From Chloroflexota bacterium (GTDB lineage Bacteria > Chloroflexota > Limnocylindria > Limnocylindrales > CSP1-4), in contig JAKAMV010000739.1 in NCBI GenBank assembly GCA_021812735.1, positions 1 through 5,056 of the forward strand: 5,056 bases of DNA, read 5' to 3'. Below are positions 1-3,732 of this stretch, piece after piece; positions within the stretch are counted from its first letter, which is position 1, and the number at the start of each line of letters is the position of its first letter. The translations under genes and the position numbers were made by a program. Under the pieces are notes generated by a model. That model was not told where the DNA came from. It was given only the letters and a program-made list of their open reading frames with translations, and ran no database searches.

Positions 1-2
1 AG

Positions 3-929
3 CGCACTATCGACATCGTGCTGATCGCCGCACGAGGCACGTCGGACCACGCCGCGATCTACGCGCAGTATGTGCTCGGCGCCCGCAACCGACTCGCGGT
101 GGCCCTGGCGGCCCCCTCGCTCTTCTCGGTGTACGCCGCGCCGCCGCGCCTGCACAACGCCCTGGTGTTGGGGATCTCTCAGTCCGGCCGCTCGCCCGAC
201 GTGGTCGCTGTGCTGCAGGATGCACGCCGACAAGGCGCGCTGACGGTCGCGATCACCAATGACCCAACCTCCGAGCTGGCCGCCGCCGGCGATCTCGTGG
301 TAGAGCTCGAGGCGGGACCAGAGCGGGCGGTTGCGGCGACCAAGACCTACCTCGCGGAGATCGCGCTCCTCGCGATGCTCTCTGCGGCGCTCTCCGGCGA
401 CGCCGAGTCGGCTGCCCAACTGCGCGCGCTCCCCGGCGCGCTCCGCGAAGCGTTCCAGGTCGAGGAGGAGATCGCGCGGCTGGCTGTGGCCCGCGCGGTC
501 GACGACCGCTGCGCGGTCCTCGCGCGCGGCTTCCATTACGGCACGGCCCGCGAGTGGGCGCTCAAGATCAAGGAACTCGCCTACGTGCTGGCTGATCCGT
601 ACTCGGCCGCCGACTTCCAGCACGGTCCGATCGCGCTAGTCCAACAGGATTTCCCGATCCTGGCGGTGGCGACCAGCGGTCCGGCGTTGGAGGGGATGGT
701 CGACTTACTGCGGCGTCTCCGCGAGGCCCGCGCTCGAATCTTGACGTTGTCCGATGTAGCCGACGTGCGCGCGTTTGGTGACGCCGTGCCGCTGCCGGCG
801 GTGCCCGAGTGGCTCGCGCCGTTGGTGGCGATCATCCCCGCGCAGCTCTTCGCATACCACCTGGCCCGCGCCCGCGGGCTCGACACCGAGGCGCCCAGGA
901 ACCTGGCCAAGGTCACGTTGACGCGCTGA
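3..929 (+). CDS. SIS-domain sugar isomerase/deaminase (GlmS isomerase-half-like), 5' partial
   Basis: Two SIS domains in tandem, matching the isomerase half of glucosamine-6-phosphate synthase (GlmS). The frame is open to the left edge, so the true start lies upstream; the GTG at 18 is internal to the first SIS strand. Visible landmarks are ARGTSDHAA and ISQSGRSPDVV (first sugar-phosphate-binding site), TND..SELA, and AGPERAVAATKTY, which parallels the GlmS AGPE..VASTKAF segment. In the second domain, EWALKIKEL (Glu codon 552-554) aligns with the catalytic Glu488 region of E. coli GlmS, FQHGPIAL (His codon 621-623) with His504, and the C-terminal PRNLAKVT (Lys codon 909-911) with Lys603. About 40-50 N-terminal residues are probably missing, too few to hold a glutaminase domain, although that domain could lie outside the window. 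By family knowledge, stand-alone proteins of this kind include the NagB-II glucosamine-6-phosphate deaminases of amino-sugar catabolism. The exact substrate is inference; AgaS-like activity is an alternative. No convincing terminator follows the TGA. Confidence 0.93.
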   Translation, partial: RTIDIVLIAARGTSDHAAIYAQYVLGARNRLAVALAAPSLFSVYAAPPRLHNALVLGISQSGRSPDVVAVLQDARRQGALTVAITNDPTSELAAAGDLVVELEAGPERAVAATKTYLAEIALLAMLSAALSGDAESAAQLRALPGALREAFQVEEEIARLAVARAVDDRCAVLARGFHYGTAREWALKIKELAYVLADPYSAADFQHGPIALVQQDFPILAVATSGPALEGMVDLLRRLREARARILTLSDVADVRAFGDAVPLPAVPEWLAPLVAIIPAQLFAYHLARARGLDTEAPRNLAKVTLTR

Positions 930-1013
930 GGCTGACGGCGCGGTGGACCGCCGATGCGGCGAGCAAGCGCGCAGGACGGAGTAACCCGGCGCGCCTGACC
1001 AACAACGCTCCGC

Positions 1014-1019
1014 TATACT
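1014..1019 (+). promoter_or_regulatory. -10 element of the tRNA-Pro promoter
   Basis: TATACT matches five of six bases of the bacterial -10 consensus in very GC-rich surroundings, 41 bases before the tRNA. A start point near 1026 would give a short 5' leader. No good -35 hexamer is seen at 16-18 bases; CTGACC at 995-1000 is too close (13 bases). Confidence 0.6.
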
Positions 1020-1031
1020 CTTTCGGCTCGT

Positions 1032-1048
1032 GCGGCACGCGGTGCCGC
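1032..1048 (+). other. Hairpin in the predicted pre-tRNA leader
   Basis: GCGGCAC, a three-base loop GCG, then GTGCCGC: a perfect 7-bp stem lying between the predicted start point (about 1026) and the first base of the tRNA (1061). It would sit in the 5' leader removed by RNase P. It could aid processing, or be chance in a GC-rich spacer. Confidence 0.4.
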
Positions 1049-1060
1049 CGGCATCACGGT

Positions 1061-1137
<77 letters not shown>

Positions 1138-1149
1138 TGACCAACGTGG

Positions 1150-1581
1150 CTACCCCGTCGACGGCCGCTCGTCCGGGTGCGCGACGGCGATGACATCCAG
1201 GCCTTCGATACCGATGAAGTCGTCCGGGTTGCAGGTGTACAGGGGTAGGCCGTTGGCGATCGCAATCGCGGCGGTCATCGCGTCGTAGGCACGGGCCGAC
1301 GGCTTGCGTCCGAGCCGCCGGAGCGACGCGGCGACCTGGCCGAAGGCGCGGGCGGCATCGGCGTCGAACGGCAGGGGCTCGAAGTCGGCCTCGGCCTGTT
1401 GGAGATGGGCAAGTCGGGCGGCCCGCTCGGCGTCTGTCGTCGCCACGAGCGGACCGACCGACAGCTCCGCGAGGGTGATCGCAGAGATGAGCGGGGCGTC
1501 GGGCAGTCCACCGGGATCGCGAAGGCGAGGCAGCAGGATGACCGTGCTCGTGTCGAGCAGGCCGGTGGGGCGCGTGGTCAC
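1150..1581 (-). CDS. vapC: VapC-type PIN-domain toxin (ribonuclease)
   Basis: A 143-residue PIN-domain protein, a normal length for VapC toxins, which are Mg2+-dependent endoribonucleases that cut tRNA, rRNA or mRNA and block translation. The four acidic active-site residues are in place: Asp10 in LLDTSTVI, Glu39 in ITLAELSVG, Asp100 in AYDAMTAAIAIANG, and an Asp in the CNPDDF motif, probably Asp121. An intact active site suggests a functional toxin. The start is GTG (1581-1579), whose first three bases overlap the antitoxin's TGA in a GTGA junction. No Shine-Dalgarno site is visible before it, so translation is probably coupled to the upstream antitoxin. This is the second gene of the operon and ends 12 bases from the tRNA-Pro gene on the opposite strand. 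The RNA target cannot be read from sequence. Confidence 0.93.
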   Translation of the reverse strand: MTTRPTGLLDTSTVILLPRLRDPGGLPDAPLISAITLAELSVGPLVATTDAERAARLAHLQQAEADFEPLPFDADAARAFGQVAASLRRLGRKPSARAYDAMTAAIAIANGLPLYTCNPDDFIGIEGLDVIAVAHPDERPSTG

Positions 1582-1814
1582 AGACGCGGATCGATGATGG
1601 CGTCGACCTCACCGCGAAGCAGTCCGGCGTCAAGGATCGGCAGGCGCCGCCATCGGCGAAGGAGGACGGCGGCCGGCAGCGGCGTCGACCGATACGGCCG
1701 GAGCTCCGCCACCGGTCGTCCATCCCGGGTCACCGTCAAGCGCTCTCCGGCCGCGACACGGTCCACGATGGCGCCGCCGCGATTGCGCAACTCTCTGATC
1801 GTCACCTCTGCCAT
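1578..1814 (-). CDS. vapB: Phd/YefM-type antitoxin (VapB)
   Basis: A 78-residue antitoxin. Residues about 1-45 (MAEVTIRELRNRGGAIVDRV..GERLTVTRDGRPVAELRP) form the Phd/YefM DNA-binding fold, which dimerises and binds the operon's own promoter. The C-terminal part (about 46-78: basic RRWRRLP, then DAGLLRGEVDAIIDPRL) has the form of the toxin-wrapping tail that blocks the PIN active site. The ATG at 1814-1812 is chosen because the Phd fold begins there and because a -10 element ends seven bases upstream. The reading frame stays open for another 81 codons upstream, but that stretch would run over the promoter and shows no recognisable domain. No Shine-Dalgarno site precedes the ATG, which fits leaderless translation. 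Overlap with vapC is 4 bp. Confidence 0.92.
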   Translation of the reverse strand: MAEVTIRELRNRGGAIVDRVAAGERLTVTRDGRPVAELRPYRSTPLPAAVLLRRWRRLPILDAGLLRGEVDAIIDPRL

Positions 1815-1821
1815 GCGGCCC

Positions 1822-1827
1822 AGTGTA
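1822..1827 (-). promoter_or_regulatory. Extended -10 promoter of vapBC, leaderless layout
   Basis: On the minus strand TGATACACT is an extended -10 element (TG, one base, then TACACT). Seven bases (GGGCCGC) separate it from the vapB ATG, so transcription should begin at or next to the A of the ATG. No -35 match exists 17 bases upstream, which is tolerable for an extended -10 promoter. Confidence 0.65.
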
Positions 1828-1841
1828 TCACGCGTGAGACA
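1824..1841. promoter_or_regulatory. Operator-like palindrome for VapBC autoregulation
   Basis: TGTATCACGCGTGAGACA is an 18-bp inverted repeat with one mismatched pair (A1827/G1838) and a perfect 10-bp core TCACGCGTGA. It overlaps the -10 element and spacer of the vapBC promoter. Phd/YefM-family antitoxins are known to repress their own operon by binding such palindromes. Assigning this one to VapB is inference from position. Confidence 0.6.
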
Positions 1842-1860
1842 GCCCAGCCCAGCCCAGCCG
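1841..1860. repeat. Pentanucleotide tandem repeat AGCCC, four units
   Basis: Four adjacent 5-base units, three exact AGCCC and a last AGCCG, lie where the vapBC -35 element would be and next to the operator-like palindrome. Slippage here could change promoter spacing or strength; no direct evidence for this is visible. Confidence 0.6.
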
Positions 1861-2125
1861 AGCGGGCGGCGTCGACCACGATCCGGACTGCAGGCTGATG
1901 CGGGCCTGACGGGAGAGGAGCGGAGCACGCACGGGAGCGCAACTGCACGAGGAAAGCTTGCTGCACGTCCCGGATGTCGCGCAAGGGCCCCCGCCCGCCA
2001 GAGCGGGCCATCGGCCCAGAGCGCCGGCAGGAGGCGCAGGTGGGCGACGGACGGCATCAGCGTCCGGCGTCGCCGGAGAGGAAACGGCCACGGCCAGCGC
2101 GGCGCAGCCCCAAGGGGTCGGACCC
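1861..2125. other. Intergenic stretch between divergent vapBC and membrane-protein promoters
   Basis: I see no gene here. Open frames cross it on both strands but lack start signals and recognisable domains. The only structure noted is an imperfect hairpin at 2043-2074: a 7-bp outer stem GGCGACG/CGTCGCC, a 3-base bulge, and a 4-bp inner stem GACG/CGTC around a 7-base loop. No known structured RNA could be recognised. Confidence 0.5.
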
Positions 2126-2131
2126 TACACT
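2126..2131 (+). promoter_or_regulatory. -10 element of the small membrane protein gene, leaderless layout
   Basis: TACACT is followed by seven bases (GTCTGCG) and then the ATG at 2139. This is the same spacing and hexamer as at vapB. There is no Shine-Dalgarno site before the ATG, so the mRNA probably starts at the start codon. No extended TG and no clear -35 are visible. Confidence 0.55.
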
Positions 2132-2138
2132 GTCTGCG

Positions 2139-2588
2139 ATGACCCCGCTCGCAGTCTTCGGGGCACTGGCTGTCGGCGCCATGCTGCTCTTCTACGCACT
2201 GGAGCCCCGGTCGCCCCGCTTCGTCCTCGCCTTCGCGGGGGCGTGCCTCGCGTCGTCCGCCTATGGGTTCCTGCAGGGCGCGTGGCCCTTCGGGGTGGTC
2301 GAGCTCGTGTGGAGCGGGGTGGCCGCGCGCCGCTGGTGGTCACGTAGCCGCGACGTCTGCGACGATCCCACCCCGCCCGGCCAACGGACCGCGGCAGGAG
2401 GGGCGCGTCGGTGGGCGGCCGAGAGGCGCAGTGCGCCTACACTTGCGGCTCAATCGGATGGCGCCGGCGCGCCAAACCGACCGCCGAAGAGAGGAGCTGG
2501 TGATGGCCAAGAAGAAGGACAAGAAGACCAAGCAGAACAAGAAGACCAAGCAGGCCCAAGTCGTGCAGGGCGCCCCGGCCACCGGTGA
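2139..2588 (+). CDS. Small membrane protein of unknown function with anomalous C-terminal extension
   Basis: Residues 1-66 form a compact integral membrane protein. A first hydrophobic segment spans about 3-21 (PLAVFGALAVGAMLLFYAL). An EPRSPRF loop follows, then a second segment at about 28-46 (FVLAFAGACLASSAYGFLQ), and a semi-hydrophobic GAWPFGVVELVWSGVAARRW stretch. From memory this resembles a widespread family of roughly 70-residue bacterial proteins of unknown function with SPWFVLAFA..SSVYGFL.GAWPFGVVE motifs, which normally stop just after the final RRW. Here the frame continues for about 80 more residues of hydrophilic, low-complexity sequence, running through the next gene's -10 element and overlapping that gene by 86 bases out of frame. 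A TAG at 2345-2347 in another frame lies where the stop is expected, so a frameshift may have removed the native stop. The core is likely real; the tail beyond about 2347 is doubtful. The ATG is set by the -10 element seven bases upstream. Confidence 0.75.
   Translation: MTPLAVFGALAVGAMLLFYALEPRSPRFVLAFAGACLASSAYGFLQGAWPFGVVELVWSGVAARRWWSRSRDVCDDPTPPGQRTAAGGARRWAAERRSAPTLAAQSDGAGAPNRPPKRGAGDGQEEGQEDQAEQEDQAGPSRAGRPGHR
2438..2443 (+). promoter_or_regulatory. -10 element of the lysine-rich protein gene
   Basis: TACACT, identical to the -10 elements at 2126 and 1822-1827. A start point near 2450 would give a leader of about 50 bases to the ATG at 2503. Another in-frame ATG at 2458 lies 14 bases downstream, so a nearly leaderless longer product is conceivable. 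Confidence 0.5.
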
Positions 2589-2634
2589 GCCGGCCGTCGC
2601 GCCCTCCGCGAGCGCGCCGCGCAAGAAGGGCTGA
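2503..2634 (+). CDS. 43-residue lysine-rich basic protein, function unknown
   Basis: The N-terminal 18 residues (MAKKKDKKTKQNKKTKQA) contain nine lysines and a repeated KKTKQ motif. The rest is an Ala/Pro/Gly-rich, probably disordered linker (QGAPATGEPAVAPSASAP) ending RKKG. Such composition suggests binding to nucleic acid or another polyanion, but this is inference and I do not recognise a named family. The start is well supported: AGGAG at 2492-2496 lies six bases before the ATG. An in-frame ATG at 2458 would add 15 residues but has no such site. The gene has its own -10 element upstream and a strong hairpin 33 bases after the stop, so it looks like an independently expressed unit. Its AAG-rich 5' half is lower in GC than the neighbouring genes. 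Confidence 0.8.
   Translation: MAKKKDKKTKQNKKTKQAQVVQGAPATGEPAVAPSASAPRKKG
2521..2556 (+). repeat. Two 18-base tandem repeats inside the lysine-rich gene
   Basis: Units 2521-2538 and 2539-2556 share their first 15 bases exactly (AAGAAGACCAAGCAG) and differ in the last codon (AAC versus GCC). They encode KKTKQN and KKTKQA. Perfect identity at the nucleotide level points to recent duplication or slippage rather than selection on the protein alone. Confidence 0.85.
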
Positions 2635-2666
2635 TCTGATCGGTCGGCGCGGCCCGCGTGTGGGAC

Positions 2667-2695
2667 GCATCCCGGGGGCCGGGCCTCCGGGATGC
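2667..2695 (+). terminator. GC-rich hairpin, probable terminator after the lysine-rich gene
   Basis: GCATCCCGG (2667-2675) pairs perfectly with CCGGGATGC (2687-2695). The inner bases can extend this by one G-U and three G-C pairs around a CGG loop, giving a 13-bp stem. It begins 33 bases after the stop codon at 2632-2634. There is no T-run, so if it terminates it does so in the U-poor manner proposed for some high-GC bacteria. It could also stop transcription from the opposite strand. Confidence 0.5.
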
Positions 2696-2932
2696 TCGTC
2701 GCGACCGGCTGGTACGGACACTTCTCCGCCAAGCGCGCTCCGCGATGCGCCGTCATCTGGCTGCCTTCGGGTGATGCGGCGGGCGGGGCCGGACGGTTCC
2801 GCACGGCTGGCGATCGGTGCTGTGGAGGCCCGCGGCGACGGGCGGCCGATCCGCATCGCCGGGGCCCAGGGCTGTCGGGCGGGCGATGCATCCGCGGGAG
2901 GCAAGCGAGCGGGTGGGAGCCCCGCCTCGGGG
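2696..2932. other. Intergenic stretch, no gene seen
   Basis: Frames are open on both strands because stops are rare in such GC-rich DNA, but none has a ribosome binding site or a recognisable domain. At its right end a 6-bp hairpin (AGCCCC 2918-2923, GGGGCT 2929-2934) overlaps the stop codon of the leftward gene at 2933. It could be a weak terminator for that gene, though it lacks a T-run. Confidence 0.5.
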
Positions 2933-3133
2933 CTACCTGCGTGGCGGCCGGCTGGCGTCGACCCTTCGGCCGGTGGGCGGGACGGTGGACACCTGGACGC
3001 GCAACCCGAAGCGGATCGCGTGGCGCGCCCACTCGGGGTCCTCGGGAGCCCAAACGTGCTGCGTGCCGCCTGTGGTGTCGAGCTGGCTGATCACGCCATC
3101 GACATGGAGGACGAGTCTGCCCCCTTCCGGCAT
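2933..3133 (-). CDS. 66-residue hypothetical protein
   Basis: MPEGGRLVLHVDGVISQLD..GGTQHVWAPEDPEWARHAIRFGL, then a basic Pro/Arg tail ending SRPPRR. The core alternates hydrophobic residues as in short beta strands (RLVLHVDGVISQL), followed by an acidic APEDPEW turn and a probable helix (ARHAIRFGL). There is no signal peptide or membrane segment. I do not recognise a named family. Third codon positions are strongly G/C across this frame, which supports real coding. The ATG at 3133 has GGGAG six bases upstream (3140-3144). A longer start at 3214 with AAGGAG nine bases upstream (3224-3229) would add 27 residues rich in Arg, Pro and Ser. That extension has poorer third-position GC, so I prefer the shorter start, but the longer one is possible. 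No clear promoter is visible upstream. Confidence 0.65.
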   Translation of the reverse strand: MPEGGRLVLHVDGVISQLDTTGGTQHVWAPEDPEWARHAIRFGLRVQVSTVPPTGRRVDASRPPRR

Positions 3134-3145
3134 CGGGAGCTCCCG
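3134..3145 (-). promoter_or_regulatory. Self-complementary ribosome binding site
   Basis: The perfect 12-bp palindrome CGGGAGCTCCCG directly abuts the ATG of the leftward gene and contains its Shine-Dalgarno sequence GGGAG. The mRNA could pair within or between molecules here and mask the site. A regulatory role is speculation; the palindrome itself is plain. Confidence 0.35.
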
Positions 3146-3688
3146 CGCTTTGAACCTTCGTCGTCGAGTGGTCCGGGGCGCTGATGACGCTGGGGGGCTG
3201 GGCTCGTCACGCATCGTCGCGATCTCCTTGTGGTCGGTGAGGCGCGGGCATTGTCGCAGTAGCGCGGGCGTTGACGTCGAGCACTACTCTCCCACTTCCT
3301 CGACCGCGCTCTCGTCGGCGGTGCCCGCATGGGTCTGATTGGACTGTCGGCTCGCCCTCCCCACCAGCGCCTCGTCCGGCTCCTTGTGACCGATGAGCGT
3401 CAGCCTGTCGTGGCCTGGTCGAGCTCGGCGCAGCGGATGCTGGGCTTGCCGCCTCGGTACGGGGCACAACCCGAGCAGCTTTTGGTGAAGGGCGGGGACG
3501 CCCGCCGGGCCGCGACGGTGCATATTGATCCGCGCGCGGCATACGGGACCCCGGGTGGGTGGCTCCCACGGTCCCCGGTCAGATACCCGCAACCAACAGC
3601 CGCGCGGCGCGGCGGGTGGCGATGGTCGGTGGCCAGGTCCCGCGGCAGCTGCCAGAATGGCCGGCGCCCGTGATCCCGAGGCCCGCGA
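3146..3688. other. About 540 bases without a defensible gene
   Basis: Overlapping open frames on both strands (3329-3673 on plus, 3284-3592 and 3207-3569 on minus) compete with each other. None has a clear ribosome binding site or a domain I can name. Two imperfect 18-base direct repeats, beginning CTCCTTGTG at 3224 and 3380, agree at 15 of 18 bases and are 156 bases apart. A bulged hairpin lies at 3545-3575. The stretch could be a decayed gene, the 5' extension of the leftward gene, or regulatory DNA; I cannot tell which. Confidence 0.45.
3545..3575. other. Bulged hairpin in the intergenic stretch
   Basis: GGGACC (3545-3550) pairs with GGTCCC (3570-3575), and GTGGG (3555-3559) with CCCAC (3565-3569). 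This gives an 11-bp stem with a four-base bulge (CCGG) and a five-base loop TGGCT. It lies about 115 bases before the lipoprotein promoter and has no T-run. Terminator or structured RNA are both possible. Confidence 0.35.
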
Positions 3689-3694
3689 TATACT
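3689..3694 (+). promoter_or_regulatory. -10 element of the lipoprotein gene
   Basis: TATACT, the same hexamer as before the tRNA gene, 38 bases before the GTG at 3733. A start near 3701 leaves a leader of about 30 bases containing the purine-rich GGGGAAG (3719-3725), which can act as a ribosome binding site seven bases before the GTG. No convincing -35 element is seen. Confidence 0.5.
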
Positions 3695-3732
3695 CGCGCT
3701 CTACCGAGTCACACCGGTGGGGAAGCGTACGG

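Noticed and set aside
936..953. Possible terminator after the SIS gene
   Set aside because: Only a 5-bp stem with an 8-base loop and no T-run, too weak to call in GC-rich DNA.
995..1000. CTGACC as a -35 element for the tRNA
   Set aside because: It is only 13 bases from the -10, too close for a standard sigma factor.
1802..2011. 69-codon minus-strand ORF in another frame overlapping the vapB start
   Set aside because: It has no ribosome binding site, no recognisable domain, and crosses the vapBC promoter.
1815..2057. An 81-residue N-terminal extension of the antitoxin
   Set aside because: It would run across the extended -10 element and the operator palindrome, and the Phd fold starts cleanly at the ATG at 1814.
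2340..3053. Minus-strand frames with a Leu/Val-rich stretch antisense to the lysine-rich gene
   Set aside because: The apparent membrane segment is simply the reverse complement of the AAG-rich lysine codons; there are no start signals.
3329..3673. 114-codon plus-strand ORF
   Set aside because: The start lacks a Shine-Dalgarno site, the C-terminal half is compositionally random, and it competes with minus-strand frames; I could not defend it as a gene.
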